DNA of 64,000 nt from NCBI RefSeq assembly GCF_030848805.1, contig NC_092369.1, positions 5,594,661 through 5,658,660 of the forward strand. Reading direction: 5' to 3'. The stretch is from Temnothorax longispinosus. Taxonomy: Eukaryota > Arthropoda > Insecta > Hymenoptera > Formicidae. A program made the position numbers and the translations under genes. Positions within the stretch are counted from its first letter, which is position 1, and every line of letters begins with the position of its first letter. Shown here piece by piece: positions 11,061 through 22,290 of this stretch. Under the pieces are notes generated by a model. That model was not told the origin of the DNA, searched no databases, and worked only from the letters and a program-made list of their open reading frames with translations.

Positions 11061-12999
11061 AGGAAATTAAAAAAATTATAGGAAATTTGCCGGAGAATAC
11101 AATTATCGTTATGTACGATTTATTATAATATAAACGTTATTAGTTTAATCTAACGTTTTATTATATCTTTAAGCTGCAATAACAACTAAAACAAAAACGA
11201 CTAAAAATATTCAATTACTTGCTTGTCTCCTTACAATTTGAAAATTTCTCAAAAAATATATCAATTTAGTGTACGTTAATATTCAATTCGCTGTCTTTTA
11301 CGAACGACTTATATTGAAGGCAGACAGTTTCGATCTCACGGAACCGCACTTCCGTCGTGCTGCATTTAAACGCCGTCACTTTTCCTTTAACATCGCAGTA
11401 ACGATTTTTACAGCCGACGACGAGGTCGATGCATCCGGAAAAGTGCATATTGCGCGTTACGCGCTATCCAATGAATGGCGAAGCGGAATGTAACGCTTCG
11501 CGTTTCGCTCTTACTGTCGCCCACCTCCCGGTAATTCCTTCCTGGTAACACGTGTTACGAGCGCGGCGGCTCGTTTCCGGAAAATTACCGGTTCGACCGT
11601 CAGCGAATTAGGAAAAAAAAAAAGAAGGAAGCTCGGCCCGGTCCCCGTGCATTATTATCCTACGTGGCTCCTTTTCGCTCATTAAAATCGAATTTACCTC
11701 GTGGCGCTCGAACGCGTCATACGTGTCCGCTCGTTTGTCTCGTGTTCGGCGTATAGCGAAAGACACGAACATACGTGACAGATACGAACTTTGACATGAG
11801 AACAATGTACTGAGCACAATGGGTAAATCTTTTAGCGTTCGGAGTAGGTGCAGGTACATGAGAATAAATGGCAATTATCTGGAAATTACATTACATTTCT
11901 ACTTCTAAATTGTCAGTAAAGAAGGATGTTTGTTCTCATTTATTTATTAGACAGATTAAAAAAAGTTTTTAAGTTTAAGAAAACAAAGCTATAAAGATTT
12001 TGGTGTATCTTGTGGTAAATAATAAATAATTTCTTACAAAGAAAGATTATCGGATCAAGAATCGTTTAACGTAGAAAAAAAATTTGTATAAATATCTTTG
12101 AAAAGTTGAAGATTAAATTAAAAGATTAAATATCTTTCCAATCGTTTTAAAAATAGCAGAAAATTTAATGTACATTATTTTATTATTCGCATATTAGTAA
12201 AAATTACTTTTGCATATGCTGCGTTATTTTTTCTGCAATTCACTTTGGAATTGGATATTAAAATTTCCTACGGCGCGGCGCGGCGGCCCGACACACACCG
12301 AGTTAATTATTTTCAAAATAAGCGTGACGAGTGAAAACCTGTCGCAATTGTACGCGTATAATTCCTGATGATGGAGTCTTTAATTGTTCTGTACCTAGCT
12401 CATTATCATATAAATTCCCGTGTTTACTTTCCGTCGTGCGGTCACCGTTTGATGTAACGACCACCGGCTGATTTGCATAAAACTTATATTTAACGTTGGA
12501 GTAATCGAATGCGGGACAGGTATATATGTCTTTAGATTCAACTTCAGATACAAGAAATTAACTGTCAGAATTTCCGTGACAGTCTCGGTTTGAGAGTTCA
12601 TATTTCATGATATTTTATCTTACGCAATATATCAGTTAATAACGCGTGAGTATGTGCCATTACATTGTTATCAAACGTAACGATGCATTAAATGAAATTC
12701 TTCGGAAATTGACATGTCTTTGTTGTCGTTGGAGTTAAGAATTCTCGAAGCAATCATTCAATAGACTCACGATTATTTATAAAACGTCTATATGCAAACA
12801 TCTAAATAGAAGAATTAACATTAATAAGAATAATAAAAAAATTAATATCAAGAAGAAAAATAAATGATTTCTTCTATATCATGCAAATAAAAAAAGTCAT
12901 GTACACTATATTTAGCAAATATCTTTGTCAAATGACTCTCGAAGCCATCGCTGAGCGAAGCGGATTATTCGTACGTAGAGAAAAGAAGAAGTCGGGGGG

Positions 13000-14890
13000 T
13001 CCGGTCACCCTTTAGAAGTCAGGTTCAGATAAGAGGGGAGGTCGAAGAGGAGACAGGAAGGTAACAGGTGGTGCGCGGAACTAAATACTCCCTTCTCTCG
13101 CCCGCTCGCTCGATTGCCTCACCATCGGAGAGTCTCATCGGTCCCATACAGGTTGAGGCCCTAAGACAAAAACTAGCTACTGGGTTCCGTCTGTGGCCGC
13201 AGTACCTGATAATCTCCCTCGCATCCTCCGCTCTTCCCGTCGGCTCGACCACGCTAGAATCTCAGCACGTCATTTTCTCCTCTTCATTTTCTTTTCATGA
13301 GTCGGCTACCGAATGATTAACCCTTTGACTGGCGCTCGCGCTATCAATCTGTCCGTTCCGCTAATTCGCGATTTTATGATTTTCTTTGTACCACGTTGAT
13401 ATCGTAAGAATGTTTTATTGCTCAACGGTTCAATTATGAGCCGGTAGCTCTACTTCTGTTCATTTTATAATCGCGAACAATAACTCGTGACTATAAAAGT
13501 AATATTATACAGAAATAATAATTATTGTTACCACCTTTGACTATACAGGTTACCACATTCATCACAACGTCTGTTAACCAAAAACGTTTTTCTACTTTCT
13601 TGATTTTTATTTCTCATAACAAAACTCGGATTGAAAAAAAGAAGAAAATATGTACCGTATTTCTTGTTTCAACGCGTGTATCTTTATTTTCTGACTTCTG
13701 CAATCACGATCTCATCTCACCACTCGCGATGGTCTTTTTTCTCGTGGCTAATTAAATTTTTCATGATAAAATTGCAGCTTCGTTCGCCGACTTGAGAATA
13801 AATCTGGCGGGAATCGAGTAGATAGACGAACCGTACGAGGGACAACGGGTGCGAAATTACACGTCGGGACCCTCCCTGATTAGACGATCGAAAAGATCAA
13901 ATCCAGGATGCATTCGCGTTTCGTCTGTGTGGGCATACTCTCTCGGCATCGAAATGATAATATTAGAACGAAGAGCGGTGGCGGCCGAGCCGGTAATTAT
14001 GCGTAGTCCCGCGGGAGAGGCGAGGCCCGCGGTATATAACCACCGAATTTGCATCGAGATACAATCGGAGAAACGGGGAGAAATTCCTCTCTCTCTCCCC
14101 CGCCCCTTCGTGCGTCGGTTCCATCGCGTCGGGAAAGATTTCCGGGGCCCGGCAATTAGCAGTAATAACCTATTCCGCGCGCCAATCAATGTTAATTGAC
14201 ATCGGCCAGAGCCAGAGCGAGCGGCCCCGCGAAAGAAACGCGAAAGCTCCCGGAATTCTATTCGTGTGCGCACGCGGGCGCACCTGCGCGCTCGCCAATC
14301 CGGCGAAAATTGCGCGCAATTTGCGCGAAAATAAAATCAAAATGTGAACGGGCACGACGCACGGCGGATTCGAAAAGGCAGCCCGCTCCGCGCTGCCTTT
14401 CGCGAGAAGGTAGGGGGAGAGAAGTAGCCCCCCCTCCGTTCTCGCCAGCGCAGGGCGGATGCACGCTTCGAGTGGCTAATTTTCTTCCTTCTCTTCGCTA
14501 GCCCCCCTCAACCCCACAGTTCCTCCCTCCACTTGGTGATTTCCCCGTCCTCCTCTCGCACGGTACATCTCTCTCTCCTCTCCGCCGAGGACGAAACGAC
14601 CAGCGCTTTGATGGAGGACATCTCGCCGCTAATTATGATTAATTTGTGAGACGAGCGAGCGAGGACCTCGAACCCGGCAGCTACCGGGGGCGCAGGGGAC
14701 CATGGGGATGCAGAGGAGGAGAGGAGGGGCCGGGGGAGAGGACGTAATTAATATTCTCAGCAGGACGGCGTTGCAACGTCACGTGAACGTCACCCAGGTG
14801 ACTCCGTCGACGATTTCCCCGTTCCGAGTCCGGGGGAGCTTTCTTTCGGTCCAATCGTACGCACGGCCGCTTTGCGCTGCGTAATTACGC
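13000..14890. other. Intronic, CpG-rich at 13850-14890
   Basis: A mix of AT-rich and CpG-rich DNA with repeated TAATTA-containing words next to CpG. No coding sequence is recognised. Confidence 0.5.
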
Positions 14891-16074
14891 GTTCGATATA
14901 ATTGCGCGATGATTATTCACGACTGGTTATCCCCGCGCGCCTTTAATGCACGCGTTATTAGACGCGAGCGAAGGCGCGGAGTCACGGGGGAATGCACGGT
15001 TATTCGAAATGCGAGAATCACGCGCGCATTTAACTCCGTAGTAAATCCCTTCTGTAGATTCTCGAGTCTGCGAATCGATTAAGTCAGCACCGAATTTCAG
15101 CAATGGATTTCCGTAGATAAAATTCGGCAAACACGTTGAGAAACATATAAACGCAAAGCAAAGAAAAGTAGCCTTCGGCTCAACATATTAATTTCACGAA
15201 TGTGCATTAATCTCTTCCTTCTACAGATTCCTCGTTATATCTCGAACTGATGCCCCGTGGATTTATTTCCCTAAGTATGAATATTTTATTCATGTAAATG
15301 TATGTACTTATAAAGCGTATTCAAATGAAACAGCTTCTTCCGAATAGGTTAATATAGGCACGCGATATGATCTCGCGATGGCTATTCGCGACAACGATCT
15401 CGCTTTTGTTTAATGCACGTGTTATAAGTGAAAGCGCCTCTGTAAGATTATAAGAGATTGAGCGATTGCTCAAATAACGTATTTCATTTAATTCTTAAAT
15501 AAATTTACACCCGACATCCTTGATTCTCGAATCCTATTAATTCCAAGCTACGATCTTAAAAATCACGGATCTCCGGTTTTATAAACATTTACATTTATAA
15601 TTGATTTTACAACGATCACACATCTTTTATATCGGTATCATATTAATCTTTTAGACATTTGAATTATCATTCGTGTATCGATGTGAGAGAAAAGAAAAGG
15701 AAAATGCGTGTGGTCTAATAAAAATAAAGTCATTAACATTGACTGAATTCAATATAGTTGCGCGATCATTATTCATAATTGGCCAGTTCGTTTCTTTAAT
15801 GCTCGCACTGTTAGATAATAGCGTTTCACGGGTTTGTAAAAGAATTAATGCAATATCGTGAGGATTCCGCGCGATGAAAGAGTAGTGATTAGATTAGGCA
15901 TGTTAAGAACGCTGCGGAAATTAAAATTTCAAACAGATATACTTTACGAAATTGGACGGATATTGTCGGCGATATCATTACAGTTTTTATAATCTTATTT
16001 CGATTTCTTGCAGTCCCGCAATGTAACATAATTGCACGTTCGATATAATTGCGAGTAATTATTGTTAATTACTG
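14891..16074. repeat. Four diverged repeats (A-D)
   Basis: Unit A is at 14891-14970, B at 15360-15436, C at 15747-15823 and a partial D at 16038-16074. A and C share, in order, TTCRATATARTTGCGCGAT, ATTATTCA, TTTAATGC and TTAGA. B retains GCGATATGAT, TCGCGATGG and TTTAATGCACG. D repeats GTTCGATATAATTGCGAG. The spacing is irregular (about 470, 390 and 290 bp), so this is either an old tandem array or a dispersed repeat. Confidence 0.55.
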
Positions 16075-16096
16075 TTTAATATGAGTTAAATTGTTC

Positions 16097-16104
16097 TGAC
16101 GTCA
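16097..16104. promoter_or_regulatory. CRE core TGACGTCA
   Basis: A second full CRE palindrome within intron 2. The assignment is by motif only. Confidence 0.3.
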
Positions 16105-16172
16105 CGCGGCGAAGGTTTGATCATTTTTCGAATCGCGTGTGACTGTAATTATAGGTCAAACGTAATTATGAG

Positions 16173-16188
16173 TAATTATCGATAATTA
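16173..16188. promoter_or_regulatory. 16-bp perfect palindrome with TATCGATA core
   Basis: TAATTATCGATAATTA is its own reverse complement. The centre matches the DREF element TATCGATA known from insect promoters, and each end holds a homeodomain-type TAATTA half. Function is inferred from the motif only. Confidence 0.4.
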
Positions 16189-18648
16189 TTTAGTAATTCG
16201 AGGTCGATTGTCGCTCGGCAGAATTGAAAAACCATTTATAAACTTCTGACAAGCAAATTCTTCATAATTACCGATTTTGCGAAATTACACTGCGCTCGAT
16301 AGGTGCTGTACTACAAAGTATAATTATCAAGAACAATTTCGAGAAATGTCTAATTAAAGTATCAAGGTGAAAGTTCATAAAAAGAAAAAAATATTTTCAT
16401 CAATAGTAGAAGAAATTAGCACTCCATTTTTACAATTATATAGATGATTTATTTTATTTATCAAATCGAAATTGAGACTGAACTCCTATTCCGTACGAAT
16501 ACGCGTGACCGGTATTATTGACTCGCGATGTGGTATATCGGTGATTATTACACCAATCAATTCGCGTTCCGAAGGAAGGGAGGGTCCGTGATGGCGTGGC
16601 GAAAGGGTTTAATTACGTGCGTCTCGGCGATGACGAAGACAAATACCTAAGTGTGATTGCCAGTAGTAAACTCGTCGAGTTTTCGATCAGCTGGTACCAC
16701 CGTGACTAAAGTTCCTCGACGTGCCGACCGCGATGCGGAGAACGCTGCCCGTTACCGCCTGTGGACGTGATTGAGTTGCATCGGATTCGGAAAGATTGTT
16801 TCGTGTCATAGCGCCCCGACGATTTAATAAAAAAAACTTTCGTCTATCGGCTATTGAATTATTCTTCCCTCGGCTAGCGTGAACATGAATTACTTCGCGC
16901 TTCTGCGACACAATGCCAACAATTGGATTTAAATTTGTATTCCGCAATATTTTATGTATCAATGTATGGTATTTCTTCCACAAGTTTTATACATATACAT
17001 ATATCTCCTATAAGTTACATATATATATAACTTAAATTTTATTAATTAAATTTACATATTTTGGTCTTAGATATATTCTTATGTCCTTTTAATTATTTTA
17101 TTAATTACATTATTCAAAACGGTGAACTAGAATTATTCTTCTGTAAAGTTATATAGATCAAACCACACACAGAAATTATCATAAATAAAAGAAGAAATCA
17201 GATATTGTATATCACAGAAAATATTAAAACATATTTACAAAAAAATTAGCAAAAGGTACTAAGAAAAGTTTTTGAAATTTCAAGTGACTATTCGTGAAGA
17301 AGATTTCCTATTTCTGCGCTCTCGAAAGATTTATATTAACTTTGTTAACTGTAATCTATTCTTAAATTCGTATCCTCGAAAGTCCGGCGGTTCAAGGGCA
17401 CTCCTCCTTAGGCAGGACTGTCGATCTTCTACGCTTTCGCTCAGCAATCTGTCTCTCGGAGCCGACAGCGGCGGTGTCACGCCTAGTAGCCGCGGCTAGC
17501 CGCGTCGGGAGAAATTTTAATAAACGGTTCCCCGGGTTACCGATGCCCGCATACATATGTAACACGCACGTACGCGGCCAAGTGTGGAGGTGTTGCCCGT
17601 TGCCTGGTAGCCGGCAGGACGACGCGGCCGGGGGAGAGAGGTTAATCACCCACGCTGGATTTTAATAAACGGTTCGGGGGGCAAACAAAGCTGGCCATCA
17701 ATAACCATGGCGCTGCCTCGCTCTCTCATTCTCTCTCGTTCCGTCTCTCTTCCTCCATCCCAGCACCGGGGGCCCCCACGGCCCACCTCGCCGCCTGACC
17801 GACCCGCGGCCATGCCAGGGCCTTTGCCACCAGCTTGTCGAGTCTCGCAGCGGACAGCGAGATAGGCGGAGATTGTATCTCCGTGGTTATTAATTAACCG
17901 GCGAGAAGGGAAGGCCCCCTTTCATCACCTCGCAAACGATATCGCCTTCAGCGAGAGAGGGCCCTCGGTCTTGCCCTAGCATATAGATAGCATACAGCCG
18001 TAGCTCGGGGACCTCTCGTTTGATACGAGTACTCTGATATTTGCGCGTATACAAGGGGACAGATCATAAGAGAGTGGAGGTTTGTGTTATAAATATTAAA
18101 TTATTATTTGTCGAAATTATGTGTTATAGATATTATTAGACATTACGGAGATTCTACGAGTAACAAGACGCGGTCACAACGACGTTCTCGTTCACACTAT
18201 TTTGCTCGAAACACATAAACGATGCGAAATATTAATTAAATATGAATAGTGTTGTATTTTATTTTTTATTCAGAAAGTAAAATGAATATTGGATATAAGG
18301 CAAAATAAATATTGTTGTCTTATGACCAAGTTATAATCTGTTACCTTAAAAGAAGTTTTTAATTTTTATCTTTGCGTTAACGAGATACCAGAAGTATTTA
18401 CATATAGATAAGCAGAGACTGGAGTATCTATCGTTATCAGCTGTTTAAAAATATTATGCTTAAATTGTATTAATAATGTAGAGGAAAAAATGTAAGACTT
18501 AAGCAACGCATGTCGACGACAAACGCGATCCACTTCCTCGTTATGGAATTTGTAGGAGAGGTGAAATTAGATCCAGTAAGATCCGCACATTGCGATATCG
18601 AGATATCTCGCGGAAAAATCAATACGAAACGGCGTAATGGGCACTTAC
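16189..18648. other. Intronic sequence, CpG-rich at 17380-17900
   Basis: This contains a 17-nt exact direct repeat (17514-17530 and 17659-17675) in the CpG-rich part and AT-rich DNA elsewhere. No gene is recognised. Confidence 0.5.
17514..17675. repeat. 17-nt exact direct repeat, 145 bp apart
   Basis: ATTTTAATAAACGGTTC occurs at 17514-17530 and again at 17659-17675. Each copy is followed directly by a C or G run. Confidence 0.85.
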
Positions 18649-18860
18649 CCGTTTATGGACGTTCGACTGATGAACCAGGATAACGCCGACCTGGCTAACG
18701 AGTGCCAAGCCTGCAGGGGCAGCGAGTCGGATCTCTCCGCGGATCTCACGAGGAAAATTTCGGCGGCTTTGTCGGGCTGGTCGGCATTGGGACCGGTACC
18801 GAGCGGGACCCACAAATCCAGCAGATCTTCTCTGATCTTGGTTTTGTCTACCCTGTACCA
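18649..18860 (-). CDS. METTL9: METTL9 exon 2 (residues 75-145)
   Basis: This is an internal coding exon. The acceptor is a T-rich tract ending in CAG at 18863-18861 and the exon begins TGG TAC AGG (Trp-Tyr-Arg). It ends AAC GG followed by a perfect GTAAGT donor at 18648-18643. The translation carries family landmarks: WYRVD at the start, matching the conserved WY segment of METTL9, then an EIFL segment, and finally SRTSING, nearly identical to the vertebrate SRTSINGLLGRG junction. The two bases GG are completed by the A that opens exon 3 to give Gly145. This N-terminal region is helical and precedes the SAM-binding core. A hydrophobic stretch around WHSLARSALSWF corresponds to a similar one in homologues. 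Overlapping frames are shadows. Confidence 0.93.
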
Positions 18861-19322
18861 CTGTAAAAATAAAACATAATTGTTAGCTTCGTTCTTGTCT
18901 TCATCACGGTTTTGTCTTCGCATTATTAAATATATATAATAAATGAAATTAAGTTTTACTTCGAAAAAATTTTTGCGCAATTCTACACGAATAAAGAACT
19001 TTTGGCTCTTATTTCATTGGTATAGATAATAAAGCTGATTAATAAAAAATAATCTTTATATGAGCAATGTGATATTGTGATAATAAATATTTCATAAATT
19101 TACATATTCAAATTTTAATTTTCTACGATGGATCCTTTGATTTATATATAAGATTCTGTAGTTTCCATGTACATGTAATATTTTTTTATAACATACCATA
19201 TAAAAAACTATAATGTAACTATAAAGGATAAGAATTGATTTTCTCGGAATAATGCGTAATCTCGCAGGCGAAATTTGATCGCAAAAATCATCTGGCTACA
19301 TCAATTTGCGGGAATAAAATTC

Positions 19323-19795
19323 GTGAAGTTCCAAGTATATATTCCATTAACGTCCCACCGGGCGGGCCGCCAAAAATGTATTTCTCGCTTCATTACGGCC
19401 GCGTATTACGGTATTAACGATACGTATATCCCTCGGTCGCGGATCAATTTTCCCTACGAAGCTCTCACACATTTCGAGAGTTTGCGTAATTACGCGCTGC
19501 TGGGTTTCTTCTGTCATTTTTTTCCCCCTCGCGCGTTCTCTCTTGCAAAATACACATATCGTCGTCGACGGGAGGATACGCATATTGCCGGTGTCGGTGT
19601 GGTTCGGACGGCGCAAAGTTTCGACACGTTAATGCGCGAAAAAATATAAAAAAAAAAAAAAACCCAACGAAGTTTTATATTTCATTAAAGCGCCGTACGA
19701 CCGGGAGACGTACGGCACGGTCGCGTCCGTTGAACATTTTTCGCTTCATTATCGAAGCCGCGTATCGCAACATTAACGATTCTTTTCTCGCCTGC
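19323..19795. repeat. Two diverged direct copies, about 345 bp apart
   Basis: Copy 1 (19323-19435) and copy 2 (19668-19795) share, in order, GAAGTT, ATAT-TTCCATTAA or TTTCATTAA, CGGGMG, CGCTTCATTA, CCGCGTAT, ATTAACGAT and a T/C-rich end. The intervals are similar, with small gaps. The spacer ends in an A15 run (19652-19666 region). An old segmental duplication is likely. Confidence 0.6.
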
Positions 19796-19875
19796 CGTCC
19801 ACATTCGTGTCCTCGTTCTCGTCCTCGAAGAGAACCGCGAAACGCCACACAGACCGAAAAGCAATTACGTTGACC

Positions 19876-19903
19876 GGTCGGTCGGTCGGTCGGTCGGTCG
19901 GTC
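19876..19903. repeat. (GGTC)7 microsatellite
   Basis: Seven uninterrupted GGTC units, 28 nt, in CpG-rich sequence. Confidence 0.95.
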
Positions 19904-20189
19904 CACCGGGCCTTATTGCGCTACACGACAGATATCCGATTTCACCGTCAGCTTCCGAGAATGAGAACCAATTACGCGGCCCCGGGGCATTAAGGAATCG
20001 ATCTAATTTGCGCGCGCGCTCGGCGGCGCGGCGTGGCGCGGCGCGGAGCGGCGGCTCTTAATGGCGAGAGAGCCGGCCGATGAAATTATACGAAAATGTA
20101 ATCAAGGCGCTTTTTGTCTCGTTTCGCTCCGAGCGGGGTAGGGGCGTAATTAGGAATGCTTTTGCGCCTCGCGCGACGGGGGACACTTG

Positions 20190-20490
20190 TTGCTCGCTCT
20201 GCTCCTCTCCCGCTCCCTCATTTTCTCTCGCTGCGCCTCCCCGCGCCTCTGTCTCACTCCCTCTCCTATTCCTTTTTTCGTCATTTCACCCTTCCTTCCT
20301 TCGGTCCTTTTCCTGCGCGCTGTCCCTCATTCTTTCCCGGTCATCTCTCCTTCTCCGGTTCCTTCTCACCGTAAATCTCTCGCCTTCTCCGTCCCGCTCT
20401 CGCGCCGGCTCTCCGGTAGTCGAGAGCTCGAAAAAGGATGAAAGAGCCGGCGGGGGAAAAAAAGCCGAGAGATGGAAGGACCTCGCCACA
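20190..20490. repeat. Pyrimidine then purine tract
   Basis: CT-rich to about 20405, then GA-rich at 20428-20500. Overlapping Ser/Phe/Leu/Pro-rich frames here come from base bias. Confidence 0.65.
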
Positions 20491-20499
20491 GAAGGAGAG

Positions 20500-22020
20500 T
20501 AATTAACACCAGTGTGGTGCCCAGGTGCGCGGCCCTAAGAAGTCGTTTATGGATCGCTCGGTTGCCGTGGCCGCGTAGCCGGCCATCAATTAGATTCTCT
20601 AATTAAAACAGTCCGCTCTTCTCGCCGCGGCGGTGCATTAACTCGGCTTGCCCGGCACGAAGTCCCACCGATCGACTTTGTCATCGTCCACCGGGCGGAG
20701 GCGCGACGGATCGTCGCGTTTCTTGTTCGAGGGCCGAGCAGCTTGCCTGGCATTCGATAAGACCCGCGATATAACACTTCGAGTTACTTGCGGTATGAGA
20801 ATGTCGGACTTTCGCAAAACGCGCTCTCGATCGATGCCGGATGAGTAATCGTGTTTCGAGAACGAGCCTTCCTTACAACTTCTACGTCTTTCGAGGATGG
20901 AACCTTTTTGGATGATACAAAATATTTTCGTAATGCACAATGAATCGCGAAATTTAAATGGACGTAATCTTACTTGTAATTGCACTTTTGTAGTTCGCGA
21001 GATTCTATTTTCAGACATGTAAGTTTTGCTAAAGAAATGCGAGTGGTCTTCAGTCTCTTCATAATTTAATCGAATAAAGTATGTTATGTCATAAAATATT
21101 TTACACATAAATATAGAACACGTTATTATAGAATTAATAATTTACAATAGTATTCATTAATAAATTATACTAATTAATCGTATCAAACGCGCTAGATCTA
21201 AGATAGTTAATTAGAGCTTTTAGATTAGATTTCAAAGAAACAGCGATTATTTTAACCGATCAAAAAAAGAGAGCAACCCTTTATCTAAATATACAAATAT
21301 CTTTATTTCTCTTGATACTGAACTTTTGACTCTCCTATTTTGCTTTTCCTGGGAGTAAAAAGCATCGTCGTAGATCATCTCGAGGATAATATCGAAACAA
21401 AGCACGTCCGGCGACGCGTGGAAGTGTAAAGGCGAGCACATTCGCGGTGCCCGCGACCGCGACACGGCGCAAGGAGGACGCCGCGCGTGCAATTTTAATT
21501 ATGGCTACCAGCGTGTGTCGCTAATTGCAGGTAGCCCGACGCGCTTCACCCCACGTCATCACACTTTGATTCGACTTTTTCCCCCGGGGCATTACAAATG
21601 GCTACCGACGTGGTCGCGCGCGCTGCCGGACAGCATTCCTCTTCGTGTCATTAGTGGCGACTTTCTGCGCAGCGCCGGGATCTAAGGGAAGGTAGGAAGG
21701 ATCCGGGACGTGGCGGAGAAACGCAGACGGAGAATGAGAGACAATCGACTGACTCTACCTCTGTGCCTTCCGTGTAGCCGTGTAGCCACGCACCAATCGC
21801 GCCTCTCGGCAACCGACAACAAGTAGCCGACTCGGAAATCGCAGCCATCTAAATCAACGTCGCGCGTTCACCGCGACGAACGGGCGAAATAACGCCGGGA
21901 GATCTGACGCCCTCGACCTCGAGATCCTCGCGAGATACGCACCGGCGCACTCACGTCATTAGATGAAGTATGAATTTGGAATTTCACGACAATTTCTATT
22001 TTTCATAGCATTTATTAATA
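20500..22020. other. Intronic sequence, nothing recognised
   Basis: Mixed composition. The minus frame of 156 codons at 20638-21108 shows no family motif or splice context. Confidence 0.5.
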
Positions 22021-22025
22021 CCTAA

Positions 22026-22290
22026 CACGTTGACCGCCGTTGATTACAATTAGGTAACTTCGCCCAGAATTTTTATATCAACATGTTATTTTAAAATGCT
22101 ACTTTATTACTCATTTATCATTCACTATTTATTAAGTTTTATTTATTATTATTGTTACTACTTAATTACAATTATTTTTTATTAAAAATTACAACATTTT
22201 TTTTCTCTCTCCAAGCGGTTAAATTAGCGAATAACTGGCGTCCATCTATAAATCGCTAATTACCAATTAACTCGTATTTGGCAGTCAACG
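22026..22290. repeat. Possible short inverted-repeat element
   Basis: The left end reads ACGTTGACCGCC and the right end GGCAGTCAACGT, a 12-bp terminal inverted repeat with one mismatch enclosing about 265 bp of AT-rich DNA. The flanks are CTAA and TAAA, reminiscent of TTAA-targeting piggyBac-type MITEs but degenerate. This could be chance. Confidence 0.35.

Larger units (their letters stand above)
7801..12999. other. Intronic sequence with minor repeats and motifs
   Basis: AT-rich, with CpG-rich patches at 8040-8430, 8700-9070 and 10440-11040. It holds a run of 12 C at 9765-9776, a short GTCGA repeat, a CRE palindrome at 11051 and an 8-bp-stem hairpin at 11478-11501. No gene is supported. 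Confidence 0.55.
707..18648 (-). other. METTL9 intron 2 (about 17.9 kb)
   Basis: The donor GTAAGT is at 18648-18643 and the acceptor CAG ends at 707. I find no additional exon of METTL9 and no other gene here. The content is AT-rich sequence alternating with CpG-rich and purine/pyrimidine-skewed blocks, plus the repeats and motifs listed separately. Long open frames at 1676-3240 and 5985-7770 follow compositional bias rather than coding structure. Confidence 0.8.
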
